Source of the DNA: Viola odorata
Lineage: Eukaryota; Streptophyta; Magnoliopsida; Malpighiales; Violaceae
Direction: 5' to 3'
DNA: 64,000 nt
Assembly: GCA_963691705.1 (NCBI GenBank)
Contig: OY829541.1
Location: 42,859,661 to 42,923,660, forward strand
Made by a program: the position numbers and the translations under genes. The notes beneath the pieces were generated by a model that saw only the letters and a program-made list of their open reading frames with translations, was not told where the DNA came from and did no database searches. Positions 25,601 to 39,425 of this stretch are shown here, one piece after another (the stretch's first letter is position 1; each line of letters starts with the position of its first letter).

Positions 25601-26264
25601 CATCCTGTCTGTTTAGTGTTGTGATAGGTCACGTCCCCACATACACCTTGTCATTTAAAAAGTTGTGATTGGTCACGTCCCCACATCCTGTCTGTTTAGT
25701 GTTGTGATAGGTCACGTCCCCACATACACCTTGTCATTTAAAAAGTTGTGATTGGTCACGTCCCCACATCCTGTCTGTTTAGTGTTGTGATAGGTCACGT
25801 CCCCACATACACCTTGTCATTTAAAAAGTTGTGATAGGTCACGTCCCCACATCCTGTCTGTTTAGTGTTGTGATAGGTCACGTCCCCACATACACCTTGT
25901 CATTTAAAAAGTTGTGATTGGTCACGTCCCCACATCCTGTCTGTTTAGTGTTGTGATAGGTCACGTCCCCACATACACCTTGTCATTTAAAAAGTTGTGA
26001 TTGGTCACGTCCCCACATCCTGTCTGTTTAGTGTTGTGATAGGTCACGTCCCCACATACACCTTGTCATTTAAAAAGTTGTGATTGGTCACGTCCCCACA
26101 TCCTGTCTGTTTAGTGTTGTGATAGGTCACGTCCCCACATACACCTTGTCATTTAAAAAGTTGTGATTGGTCACGTCCCCACATCCTGTCTGTTTAGTGT
26201 TGTGATAGGTCACGTCCCCACATACACCTTGTCATTTAAAAAGTTGTGATTGGTCACGTCCCCA
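25601..26264 (+). repeat. Eight-fold expansion of one dimer
   Basis: The CATCCTG-bearing dimer occurs at 25601, 25684, 25767, 25850, 25933, 26016, 26099 and 26182, each exactly 83 bp apart and nearly identical; the only change noted is a GTGATAGG head near 25832. Sister HOR copies have one such dimer at the equivalent place (22901, 31343, 34493). The surplus of 7x83 = 581 bp explains why the offset falls from 5742 to 5161 across this point. Confidence 0.92.
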
Positions 26265-28209
26265 CATCTTTTCTGTTTAGTGTTGTGATAGGTCACGCCC
26301 CCACATACACCTTGTCATTTTAAAAGTTGTGATTGGTCACGTCCCCATATCTTGTCTGTGTAGTGTTGTGATAGGTCACGTCCCCACATACACCTTGTCA
26401 TTTAAAAAGTTATGATTGGTCACGTCCCCACATCTTGTCTGTTTAGTGTTGTGATAGGTCATGTCCCCACATACACCATGTCATTTAAAAAGTTGTGATT
26501 GGTCACGTCCCCACATCTTGTCTGTTTTGTGTTGTGATAGGTCACTCCCCCACATACACCTTGTCATTTTAAAAGTTGTGATTGGTCACGTCCCCATATC
26601 TTGTCTGTTTAGTGTTGTGATAGGTCACGTCCCCACATACACCTTGTCATTTAAAAAGTTGTGATTGGTCACGTCCCCACATCTTGTCTGTGTAGTGTTG
26701 TGATTGGTCACGTCCCCACATCTTGTCTGTTTAGTGTTGTGATAGGTCACGTCCCCACATCTTGTCTGTTTAGTGTTGTGATAGGTCACGCCCCCACATA
26801 CACCTTATCATTTTAAAAGTTGTGATTGGTCACGTCCCCACATCTTGTCTGTTTAGTGTTGTGATAGGTCACGTCCCCACATACACCATGTCATTTAAAA
26901 AGTTGTGATTGGTCACGTCCCCACATCTTGTCTGTTTAGTGTTGTGATAGGTCACGCCCCCACATACACCTTGTCATTTTAGAAGTTGTGATTGGTCACG
27001 TCCCCATATCTTGTCTGTTTAGTGTTGTGATAGGTCACGCCCCCATATACACCTTGTCATTTAAAAAGTTGTGATTGGTCACGTCCCCACATCTTGTCTG
27101 TGTAGTGTTGTGATTGGTCACGTCCCCACATCTTGTCTGTGTAGTGTTGTGATAGGTCACGTCCCCACATCTTGTCTGTGTAGTGTTGTGATAGGTCACG
27201 TCCCCACATCTTGTCTGTGTAGTGTTGTGATAGGTCACGCCTCCACATACACCTTGTCATTTAAAAAGTTGTGATTGGACACGTCCCCACATCTTGTCTG
27301 TTTAGTGTTGTGATAGGTCACGCCCCCACATACACCTTGTCATTTTAAAAGTTGTGATTGGTCACGTCCCCACATCTTGTCTGTTTAGTGTTGTGATAGG
27401 TCACGTCCCCACATACACCTTGTCATTTTAAAAGTTGTGATTGGTCACGCCCCCATATCTTATATGTGTAGTGTTGTGATAGGTCACGTCCCCACATACA
27501 CCTTGTCATTTAAAAAGTTGTGATTGGTCACGTCCCCACATCTTGTCTGTTTAGTGTTGTGATAGGTCACGTCCCCACATATACCTTGTCATTTTAAAAG
27601 TTGTGATTGGTCACGTCCCCACATCTTGTCTGTGTAGTGTTGTGATAGGTCACATCCCCACATACACCTTGTCATTTAAAAAGTTGTGATTGGTCACGTC
27701 CCCACATCCTGTCTGTTTAGTGTTGTGATAGGTCACGTCCCCACATACACCTTGTCATTTAAAAAGTTGTGATTGGTCACGTCCCCACATCTTGTCTGTT
27801 TAGTGTTGTGATAGGTCACGCCCCCACATACACCTTGTCATTTTAAAAGTTGTGATTGGTCACGTCCCCATATCTTGTCTGTGTAGTGTTGTGATAGGTC
27901 ACGTCCCCACATACACCTTGTCATTTAAAAAGTTACCCACATCCTTTCTGTGTAGTGTTGTGATAGGTCACGTCCCCACATCTTGTCTGTTTAGTGTTGT
28001 GATAGGTCACACCCCCACATACACCTTGTCATTTTAAAAGTTGTGATTGGTCACGTCCCCACATCTTGTCTGTTTAGTGTTGTGATAGGTCACGTCCCCA
28101 CATACACCATGTCATTTAAAAAGTTGTGATTGGTCACGTCCCCACATCTTGTCTGTTTAGTGTTGTGATAGGTCACGTCCCCACATACACCTTGTTATTT
28201 TAAAAGTTG

Positions 28210-28985
28210 TGATTGGTCACGTCCCCACATCTTGTCTGTTTAGTGTTGTGATAGGTCACGTCCCCACATACACCATGTCATTTAAAAAGTTGTGATTGGT
28301 CACGTCCCCACATCTTGTCTGTTTAGCGTTGTGATACGTCACGCCCCCACATACACCTTGTCATTTTAAAAGTTGTGATTGGTCACGTCCCCATATCTTG
28401 TCTGTTTAGTGTTGTGATAGGTCACGGCCCCACATACACCATGTCATTTAAAAAGTTGTGATTGGTCACGTCCCCACATCTTGTCTGTTTAGTGTTGTGA
28501 TAGGTCACGCCCCCACATACACCTTGTCATTTTAAAAGTTGTGATTGGTCACGTCCCCACATCTTGTCTGTTTAGTGTTGTGATAGGAAACGTCCCTACA
28601 TACACCATGTCATTTAAAAAGTTGTGATTGGTCACGTCCCCACATCTTGTCTGTTTAGTGTTGTGATAGGTCACGCCCCCACATACACCTTGTCATTTTA
28701 AAAGTTGTGATTGGTCACGTCCCCACATCTTGTCTGTTTAGTGTTGTGATAGGTCACGTCCCCACATACACCATGTCATTTAAAAAGTTGTGATTGGTCA
28801 CGTCCCCACATCTTGTCTGTTTAGCGTTGTGATACGTCACGCCCCCACATACACCTTGTCATTTTAAAAGTTGTGATTGGTCACGTCCCCATATCTTGTC
28901 TGTTTAGTGTTGTGATAGGTCACGGCCCCACATACACCATGTCATTTAAAAAGTTGTGATTGGTCACGTCCCCACATCTTGTCTG
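28210..28985 (+). repeat. Local 498-bp duplication
   Basis: The marks TTTAGCGTT, GATACGTCACG and CACGGCCCC occur near 28325, 28335 and 28425 and again 498 bp (6 dimers) later, near 28823, 28833 and 28923. The sister segment at 33.2-34.0 kb has a single set (33485-33585). GATAGGAAACG (28586) marks the interval and recurs at 33747 and 38724. Confidence 0.82.
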
Positions 28986-30883
28986 TTTTGTGTTGTGATA
29001 GGTCACGCCCCCACATACACCTTGTCATTTTAAAAGTTGTGATTGGTCACGTCCCCATATCTTGTCTGTTTAGTGTTGTGATAGGTCACGTCCCCACATA
29101 CACCTTGTCATTTAAAAAGTTGTGATTGGTCACGTCCCCACATCTTGTCTGTGTAGTGTTGTGATTGGTCACGTCCCCACATCTTGTCTGTTTAGTGTTG
29201 TGATAGGTCACGTCCCCACATCTTGTCTGTTTAGTGTTGTGATAGGTCACGCCCCCACATACACCTTATCATTTTAAAAGTTGTGATTGGTCACGTCCCC
29301 ACATCTTGTCTGTTTAGTGTTGTGATAGGTCACGTCCCCACATACACCATGTCATTTAAAAAGTTGTGATTGGTCACGTCCCCACATCTTGTCTGTTTAG
29401 TGTTGTGATAGGTCACGCCCCCACATACACCTTGTCATTTTAGAAGTTGTGATTGGTCACGTCCCCATATCTTGTCTGTTTAGTGTTGTGATAGGTCACG
29501 CCCCCATATACACCTTGTCATTTAAAAAGTTGTGATTGGTCACGTCCCCACATCTTGTCTGTGTAGTGTTGTGATTGGTCACGTCCCCACATCTTGTCTG
29601 TGTAGTGTTGTGATAGGTCACGTCCCCACATCTTGTCTGTGTAGTGTTGTGATAGGTCACGTCCCCACATCTTGTCTGTTTAGTGTTGTGATAGGTCACG
29701 TCCCCACATACACCATGTCATTTAAAAAGTTGTGATTGGTCACGTCCCCACATCTTGTCTGTTTTGTGTTGTGATAGGTCACGCCCCCACATACACCTTG
29801 TCATTTTAAAAGTTGTGATTGGTCACGTCCCCATATCTTGTCTGTTTAGTGTTGTGATAGGTCACGTCCCCACATACACCTTGTCATTTAAAAAGTTGTG
29901 ATTGGTCACGTCCCCACATCTTGTCTGTGTAGTGTTGTGATTGGTCACGTCCCCACATCTTGTCTGTTTAGTGTTGTGATAGGTCACGTCCCCACATCTT
30001 GTCTGTTTAGTGTTGTGATAGGTCACGCCCCCACATACACCTTATCATTTTAAAAGTTGTGATTGGTCACGTCCCCACATCTTGTCTGTTTAGTGTTGTG
30101 ATAGGTCACGTCCCCACATACACCATGTCATTTAAAAAGTTATGATTGGTCACGTCCCCACATCTTGTCTGTTTAGTGTTGTGATAGGTCACGTCCCCAC
30201 ATACACCATGTCATTTAAAAAGTTGTGATTGGTCACGTCCCCACATCTTGTCTGTTTTGTGTTGTGATAGGTCACGCCCCCACATACACCTTGTCATTTT
30301 AAAAGTTGTGATTGGTCACGTCCCCATATCTTGTCTGTTTAGTGTTGTGATAGGTCACGTCCCCACATACACCTTGTCATTTAAAAAGTTGTGATTGGTC
30401 ACGTCCCCACATCTTGTCTGTGTAGTGTTGTGATTGGTCACGTCCCCACATCTTGTCTGTTTAGTGTTGTGATAGGTCACGTCCCCACATCTTGTCTGTT
30501 TAGTGTTGTGATAGGTCACGCCCCCACATACACCTTGTCATTTTAAAAGTTGTGATTGGTCACGCCCCCATATCTTGTCTGTGTAGTGTTGTGATAGGTC
30601 ACGCCCCCACATACACCTTGTCATTTAAAAAGTTGTGATTGGTCACGTCCCCACATCTTGTCTGTTTAGTGTTGTGATAGGTCACGTCCCCACATACACC
30701 TTGTCATTTTAAAAGTTGTGATTGGTCACGCCCCCATATCTTGTATGTGTAGTGTTGTGATAGGTCACGTCCCCACATACACCTTGTCATTTAAAAAGTT
30801 ATGATTGGTCACGTCCCCACATCTTGTCTGTTTAGTGTTGTGATAGGTCACGCCCCCACATACACCTTGTCATTTAAAAAGTT

Positions 30884-33800
30884 ATGATTGGTCACGTCCC
30901 CACATACACCTTGGCATTTAAAAAGTTGCCCACATCTTGTCTGTGTAGTGTTGTGATAGGTCACGTCCCCACATCTTGTCTGTGTAGTGTTGTGATAGGT
31001 CACGTCCCCACATCTTGTCTGTGTAGTGTTGTGATAGGTCACGCCTCCACATGCACCTTGTCATTTAAAAAGTTGTGATTGGTCACGTCCCCACATCTTG
31101 TCTGTTTAGTGTTGTGATAGGTCACGCCCCCACATACACCTTGTCATTTTAAAAGTTGTGATTGGTCACGTCCCCACATCTTGTCTATTTAGTGTTGTGA
31201 TAGGTCACGTCCCCACATACACCATGTCATTTAAAAAGTTGTGATTGGTCACGTCCCCACATCTTGTCTGTTTAGTGTTGTGATAGGTCACGTCCCCACA
31301 TACACCTTGTCATTTAAAAAGTTGTGATTGGTCACGTCCCCACATCCTGTCTGTTTAGTGTTGTGATAGGTCACGTCCCCACATACACCTTGTCATTTAA
31401 AAAGTTGTGATTGGTCACGTCCCCACATCTTTTCTGTTTAGTGTTGTGATAGGTCACGCCCCCACATACACCTTGTCATTTTAAAAGTTGTGATTGGTCA
31501 CGTCCCCGTATCTTGTCTGTGTAGTGTTGTGATAGGTCACGTCCCCACATACACCTTGTCATTTAAAAAGTTATGATTGGTCACGTCCCCACATCTTGTC
31601 TGTTTAGTGTTGTGATAGGTCACGTCCCCACATACACCATGTCATTTAAAAAGTTGTGATTGGTCACGTCCCCACATCTTGTCTGTTTTGTGTTGTGATA
31701 GGTCACGCCCCCACATACACCTTGTCATTTTAAAAGTTGTGATTGGTCACGTCCCCATATCTTGTCTGTTTAGTGTTGTGATAGGTCACGTCCCCACATA
31801 CACCTTGTCATTTAAAAAGTTGTGATTGGTCACGTCCCCACATCTTGTCTGTGTAGTGTTGTGATTGGTCACGTCCCCACATCTTGTCTGTTTAGTGTTG
31901 TGATAGGTCACGTCCCCACATCTTGTCTGTTTAGTGTTGTGATAGGTCACGCCCCCACATACACCTTATCATTTTAAAAGTTGTGATTGGTCACGTCCCC
32001 ACATCTTGTCTGTTTAGTGTTGTGATAGGTCACGTCCCCACATACACCATGTCATTTAAAAAGTTGTGATTGGTCACGTCCCCACATCTTGTCTGTTTAG
32101 TGTTGTGATAGGTCACGCCCCCACATACACCTTGTCATTTTAGAAGTTGTGATTGGTCACGTCCCCATATCTTGTCTGTTTAGTGTTGTGATAGGTCACG
32201 CCCCCATATACACCTTGTCATTTAAAAAGTTGTGATTGGTCACGTCCCCACATCTTGTCTGTGTAGTGTTGTGATTGGTCACGTCCCCACATCTTGTCTG
32301 TGTAGTGTTGTGATAGGTCACGTCCCCACATCTTGTCTGTGTAGTGTTGTGATAGGTCACGTCCCCACATCTTGTCTGTGTAGTGTTGTGATAGGTCACG
32401 CCTCCACATACACCTTGTCATTTAAAAAGTTGTGATTGGACACGTCCCCACATCTTGTCTGTTTAGTGTTGTGATAGGTCACGCCCCCACATACACCTTG
32501 TCATTTTAAAAGTTGTGATTGGTCACGTCCCCACATCTTGTCTGTTTAGTGTTGTGATAGGTCACGTCCCCACATACACCTTGTCATTTTAAAAGTTGTG
32601 ATTGGTCACGCCCCCATATCTTATATGTGTAGTGTTGTGATAGGTCACGTCCCCACATACACCTTGTCATTTAAAAAGTTGTGATTGGTCACGTCCCCAC
32701 ATCTTGTCTGTTTAGTGTTGTGATAGGTCACGTCCCCACATATACCTTGTCATTTTAAAAGTTGTGATTGGTCACGTCCCCACATCTTGTCTGTGTAGTG
32801 TTGTGATAGGTCACATCCCCACATACACCTTGTCATTTAAAAAGTTGTGATTGGTCACGTCCCCACATCCTGTCTGTTTAGTGTTGTGATAGGTCACGTC
32901 CCCACATACACCTTGTCATTTAAAAAGTTGTGATTGGTCACGTCCCCACATCTTGTCTGTTTAGTGTTGTGATAGGTCACGCCCCCACATACACCTTGTC
33001 ATTTTAAAAGTTGTGATTGGTCACGTCCCCATATCTTGTCTGTGTAGTGTTGTGATAGGTCACGTCCCCACATACACCTTGTCATTTAAAAAGTTACCCA
33101 CATCCTTTCTGTGTAGTGTTGTGATAGGTCACGTCCCCACATCTTGTCTGTTTAGTGTTGTGATAGGTCACACCCCCACATACACCTTGTCATTTTAAAA
33201 GTTGTGATTGGTCACGTCCCCACATCTTGTCTGTTTAGTGTTGTGATAGGTCACGTCCCCACATACACCATGTCATTTAAAAAGTTGTGATTGGTCACGT
33301 CCCCACATCTTGTCTGTTTAGTGTTGTGATAGGTCACGTCCCCACATACACCTTGTTATTTTAAAAGTTGTGATTGGTCACGTCCCCACATCTTGTCTGT
33401 TTAGTGTTGTGATAGGTCACGTCCCCACATACACCATGTCATTTAAAAAGTTGTGATTGGTCACGTCCCCACATCTTGTCTGTTTAGCGTTGTGATACGT
33501 CACGCCCCCACATACACCTTGTCATTTTAAAAGTTGTGATTGGTCACGTCCCCATATCTTGTCTGTTTAGTGTTGTGATAGGTCACGGCCCCACATACAC
33601 CATGTCATTTAAAAAGTTGTGATTGGTCACGTCCCCACATCTTGTCTGTTTAGTGTTGTGATAGGTCACGCCCCCACATACACCTTGTCATTTTAAAAGT
33701 TGTGATTGGTCACGTCCCCACATCTTGTCTGTTTAGTGTTGTGATAGGAAACGTCCCCACATACACCATGTCATTTAAAAAGTTGTGATTGGTCACGTCC

Positions 33801-34033
33801 CCACATCTTGTCTGTTTAGTGTTGTGATAGGTCACGCCCCCACATACACCTTGTCATTTTAAAAGTTGTGATTGGTCACGCCCCCATATCTTGTATGTGT
33901 AGTGTTGTGATAGGTCACGTCCCCACATACACCTTGTCATTTAAAAAGTTATGATTGGTCACGTCCCCACATCTTGTCTGTTTAGTGTTGTGATAGGTCA
34001 CGCCCCCACATACACCTTGTCATTTAAAAAGTT
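30884..34033 (+). repeat. HOR beta, copy 3 (3150 bp)
   Basis: BtAAB, 9 dimers, AAAB 31822, 3, AAAAB 32232, 7, ABtAB 33013, 10 dimers; the sum is exactly 3150. It is repeated at offset 3150 over about 30.70-33.33 kb versus 33.85-36.48 kb. Shared private marks include CACATGCACC after CGCCTCC, TGATTGGACACG, TTATATGTG and CACACCCCC. Confidence 0.9.
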
Positions 34034-36934
34034 ATGATTGGTCACGTCCCCACATACACCTTGGCATTTAAAAAGTTGCCCACATCTTGTCTGTGTAGTG
34101 TTGTGATAGGTCACGTCCCCACATCTTGTCTGTGTAGTGTTGTGATAGGTCACGTCCCCACATCTTGTCTGTGTAGTGTTGTGATAGGTCACGCCTCCAC
34201 ATGCACCTTGTCATTTAAAAAGTTGTGATTGGTCACGTCCCCACATCTTGTCTGTTTAGTGTTGTGATAGGTCACGCCCCCACATACACCTTGTCATTTT
34301 AAAAGTTGTGATTGGTCACGTCCCCACATCTTGTCTATTTAGTGTTGTGATAGGTCACGTCCCCACATACACCATGTCATTTAAAAAGTTGTGATTGGTC
34401 ACGTCCCCACATCTTGTCTGTTTAGTGTTGTGATAGGTCACGTCCCCACATACACCTTGTCATTTAAAAAGTTGTGATTGGTCACGTCCCCACATCCTGT
34501 CTGTTTAGTGTTGTGATAGGTCACGTCCCCACATACACCTCGTCATTTAAAAAGTTGTGATTGGTCACGTCCCCACATCTTTTCTGTTTAGTGTTGTGAT
34601 AGGTCACGCCCCCACATACACCTTGTCATTTTAAAAGTTGTGATTGGTCACGTCCCCATATCTTGTCTGTGTAGTGTTGTGATAGGTCACGTCCCCACAT
34701 ACACCTTGTCATTTAAAAAGTTATGATTGGTCACGTCCCCACATCTTGTCTGTTTAGTGTTGTGATAGGTCACGTCCCCACATACACCATGTCATTTAAA
34801 AAGTTGTGATTGGTCACGTCCCCACATCTTGTCTGTTTTGTGTTGTGATAGGTCACGCCCCCACATACACCTTGTCATTTTAAAAGTTGTGATTGGTCAC
34901 GTCCCCATATCTTGTCTGTTTAGTGTTGTGATAGGTCACGTCCCCACATACACCTTGTCATTTAAAAAGTTGTGATTGGTCACGTCCCCACATCTTGTCT
35001 GTGTAGTGTTGTGATTGGTCACGTCCCCACATCTTGTCTGTTTAGTGTTGTGATAGGTCACGTCCCCACATCTTGTCTGTTTAGTGTTGTGATAGGTCAC
35101 GCCCCCACATACACCTTATCATTTTAAAAGTTGTGATTGGTCACGTCCCCACATCTTGTCTGTTTAGTGTTGTGATAGGTCACGTCCCCACATACACCAT
35201 GTCATTTAAAAAGTTGTGATTGGTCACGTCCCCACATCTTGTCTGTTTAGTGTTGTGATAGGTCACGCCCCCACATACACCTTGTCATTTTAGAAGTTGT
35301 GATTGGTCACGTCCCCATATCTTGTCTGTTTAGTGTTGTGATAGGTCACGCCCCCATATACACCTTGTCATTTAAAAAGTTGTGATTGGTCACGTCCCCA
35401 CATCTTGTCTGTGTAGTGTTGTGATTGGTCACGTCCCCACATCTTGTCTGTGTAGTGTTGTGATAGGTCACGTCCCCACATCTTGTCTGTGTAGTGTTGT
35501 GATAGGTCACGTCCCCACATCTTGTCTGTGTAGTGTTGTGATAGGTCACGCCTCCACATACACCTTGTCATTTAAAAAGTTGTGATTGGACACGTCCCCA
35601 CATCTTGTCTGTTTAGTGTTGTGATAGGTCACGCCCCCACATACACCTTGTCATTTTAAAAGTTGTGATTGGTCACGTCCCCACATCTTGTCTGTTTAGT
35701 GTTGTGATAGGTCACGTCCCCACATACACCTTGTCATTTTAAAAGTTGTGATTGGTCACGCCCCCATATCTTATATGTGTAGTGTTGTGATAGGTCACGT
35801 CCCCACATACACCTTGTCATTTAAAAAGTTGTGATTGGTCACGTCCCCACATCTTGTCTGTTTAGTGTTGTGATAGGTCACGTCCCCACATATACCTTGT
35901 CATTTTAAAAGTTGTGATTGGTCACGTCCCCACATCTTGTCTGTGTAGTGTTGTGATAGGTCACATCCCCACATACACCTTGTCATTTAAAAAGTTGTGA
36001 TTGGTCACGTCCCCACATCCTGTCTGTTTAGTGTTGTGATAGGTCACGTCCCCACATACACCTTGTCATTTAAAAAGTTGTGATTGGTCACGTCCCCACA
36101 TCTTGTCTGTTTAGTGTTGTGATAGGTCACGCCCCCACATACACCTTGTCATTTTAAAAGTTGTGATTGGTCACGTCCCCATATCTTGTCTGTGTAGTGT
36201 TGTGATAGGTCACGTCCCCACATACACCTTGTCATTTAAAAAGTTACCCACATCCTTTCTGTGTAGTGTTGTGATAGGTCACGTCCCCACATCTTGTCTG
36301 TTTAGTGTTGTGATAGGTCACACCCCCACATACACCTTGTCATTTTAAAAGTTGTGATTGGTCACGTCCCCACATCTTGTCTGTTTAGTGTTGTGATAGG
36401 TCACGTCCCCACATACACCATGTCATTTAAAAAGTTGTGATTGGTCACGTCCCCACATCTTGTCTGTTTAGTGTTGTGATAGGTCACGCCCCCACATACA
36501 CCTTGTCATTTTAAAAGTTGTGATTGGTCACGTCCCCACATCTTGTCTGTTTAGTGTTGTGATAGGTCACGTCCCCACATACACCATGTCATTTAAAAAG
36601 TTGTGATTGGTCACGTCCCCACATCTTGTCTGTTTAGTGTTGTGATAGGTCACGCCCCCACATACACCTTGTCATTTTAAAAGTTGTGATTGGTCACGTC
36701 CCCACATCTTGTCTGTTTAGTGTTGTGATAGGTCACGTCCCCACATACACCATGTCATTTAAAAAGTTGTGATTGGTCACGTCCCCACATCTTGTCTGTT
36801 TAGTGTTGTGATAGGTCACGCCCCCACATACACCTTGTCATTTTAAAAGTTGTGATTGGTCACGTCCCCATATCTTGTCTGTTTAGTGTTGTGATAGGTC
36901 ACGTCCCCACATACACCTTGTCATTTAAAAAGTT
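34034..36934 (+). repeat. HOR beta, copy 4
   Basis: BtAAB 34034, 9 dimers, AAAB 34972, 3, AAAAB 35382, 7, ABtAB 36163, 7 dimers, ending at the AABtAB block of the next unit. It follows copy 3 closely to about 36480, where CACCTTGTTATT of copy 3 (33350s) is not found. Confidence 0.88.
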
Positions 36935-39425
36935 GTGATTGGTCACGTCCCCATATCTTGTCTGTGTAGTGTTGTGATTGGTCACGTCCCCACATCTTGT
37001 CTGTTTAGTGTTGTGATAGGTCACGTCCCCACATACACCTTGGCATTTAAAAAGTTACCCACATCCTTTCTGTGTAGTGTTGTGATAGGTCACGTCCCCA
37101 CATCTTGTCTGTTTAGTGTTGTGATAGGTCACACCCCCACATACACCTTGTCATTTTAAAAGTTGTGATTGGTCACGTCCCCACATCTTGTCTGTTTAGT
37201 GTTGTGATAGGTCACGTCCCCACATACACCATGTCATTTAAAAAGTTGTGATTGGTCACGTCCCCACATCTTGTCTGTTTAGTGTTGTGATAGGTCACGT
37301 CCCCACATACACCTTGTCATTTAAAAAGTTGTGATTGGTCACGTCCCCATATCTTGTCTGTGTAGTGTTGTGATTGGTCACGTCCCCACATCTTGTCTGT
37401 TTAGTGTTGTGATAGGTCACGTCCCCACATCTTGTCTGTTTAGTGTTGTGATAGGTCACACCCCCACGTACACCTTGTCATTTTAAAAGTTGTGATTGGT
37501 CACGTCCCCACATCTTGTCTGTTTAGTGTTGTGATAGGTCACGTCCCCACATACACCTTGGCATTTAAAAAGTTGTGATTGGTCACGTCCCCACATCTTG
37601 TCTGTTTAGTGTTGTGATAGGTGACGCCCCCACATACACCTTGTCATTTAAAAAGTTGTGATTGGTCACGTCCCCACATCTTGTCTGTTTAGTGTTGTGA
37701 TAGGTCACGTCCCCACATATACCTTGTCATTTTAAAAGTTGTGATTGGTCACGTCCCCACATCTTGTCTGTGTAGTGTTGTGATAGGTCACATCCCCACA
37801 TACACCTTGTCATTTAAAAAGTTGTGATTGGTCACGTCCCCACATCCTGTCTGTTTAGTGTTGTGATAGGTCACGTCCCCACATACACCTTGTCATTTAA
37901 AAAGTTGTGATTGGTCACGTCCCCACATCTTGTCTGTTTAGTGTTGTGATAGGTCACGCCCCCACATACACCTTGTCATTTTAAAAGTTGTGATTGGTCA
38001 CGTCCCCATATCTTGTCTGTGTAGTGTTGTGATAGGTCACGTCCCCACATACACCTTGTCATTTAAAAAGTTACCCACATCCTTTCTGTGTAGTGTTGTG
38101 ATAGGTCACGTCCCCACATCTTGTCTGTTTAGTGTTGTGATAGGTCACACCCCCACATACACCTTGTCATTTTAAAAGTTGTGATTGGTCACGTCCCCAC
38201 ATCTTGTCTGTTTAGTGTTGTGATAGGTCACGTCCCCACATACACCATGTCATTTAAAAAGTTGTGATTGGTCACGTCCCCACATCTTGTCTGTTTAGTG
38301 TTGTGATAGGTCACGTCCCCACATACACCTTGTTATTTTAAAAGTTGTGATTGGTCACGTCCCCACATCTTGTCTGTTTAGTGTTGTGATAGGTCACGTC
38401 CCCACATACACCATGTCATTTAAAAAGTTGTGATTGGTCACGTCCCCACATCTTGTCTGTTTAGCGTTGTGATACGTCACGCCCCCACATACACCTTGTC
38501 ATTTTAAAAGTTGTGATTGGTCACGTCCCCATATCTTGTCTGTTTAGTGTTGTGATAGGTCACGGCCCCACATACACCATGTCATTTAAAAAGTTGTGAT
38601 TGGTCACGTCCCCACATCTTGTCTGTTTAGTGTTGTGATAGGTCACGCCCCCACATACACCTTGTCATTTTAAAAGTTGTGATTGGTCACGTCCCCACAT
38701 CTTGTCTGTTTAGTGTTGTGATAGGAAACGTCCCCACATACACCATGTCATTTAAAAAGTTGTGATTGGTCACGTCCCCACATCTTGTCTGTTTAGTGTT
38801 GTGATAGGTCACGCCCCCACATACACCTTGTCATTTTAAAAGTTGTGATTGGTCACGTCCCCACATCTTGTCTGTTTAGTGTTGTGATAGGTCACGTCCC
38901 CACATACACCATGTCATTTAAAAAGTTGTGATTGGTCACGTCCCCACATCTTGTCTGTTTAGTGTTGTGATAGGTCACGTCCCCACATACACCTTGTTAT
39001 TTTAAAAGTTGTGATTGGTCACGTCCCCACATCTTGTCTGTTTAGTGTTGTGATAGGTCACGTCCCCACATACACCATGTCATTTAAAAAGTTGTGATTG
39101 GTCACGTCCCCACATCTTCTCTGTTTAGTGTTGTGATAGGTCACGCCCCCACATACACCTTGTCATTTTAAAAGTTGTGATTGGTCACGTCCCCACATCT
39201 TGTCTGTTTAGTGTTGTGATAGGTCACGTCCCCACATACACCATGTCATTTAAAAAGTTGTGATTGGTCACGTCCCCACATCTTGTCTGTTTAGTGTTGT
39301 GATAGGTCACGCCCCCACATACACCTTGTCATTTTAAAAGTTGTGATTGGTCACGTCCCCATATCTTGTCTGTTTAGTGTTGTGATAGGTCACGTCCCCA
39401 CATACACCTTGTCATTTAAAAAGTT
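36935..39425 (+). repeat. 2491-bp HOR unit, copy 1
   Basis: AABtAB 36935, 2 dimers, AAAB 37331, 6 dimers, ABtAB 37990, 15 dimers; the sum is exactly 2491. The first part recurs at 39426-40120. From about 37.66 to 38.8 kb it matches 32.68-33.8 kb (offset 4977, with the shared GATAGGAAACG at 33747 and 38724), so a beta fragment sits inside it. Confidence 0.86.

Larger units (their letters stand above)
25142..30883 (+). repeat. HOR beta, copy 2 (5742 bp, composite)
   Basis: BtAAB, 16 dimers (expanded), AAAB 26661, 3, AAAAB 27071, 7, ABtAB 27852, 13, AAAB 29122, 3, AAAAB 29532, 2, AAAB 29898, 4, AAAB 30391, 4 dimers; the sum is exactly 5742. Its first part matches 30884-33800 at offset 5742 or 5161, and its second part matches 23380-25141. 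It is therefore a join of two beta variants with different right-hand continuations. Confidence 0.88.
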
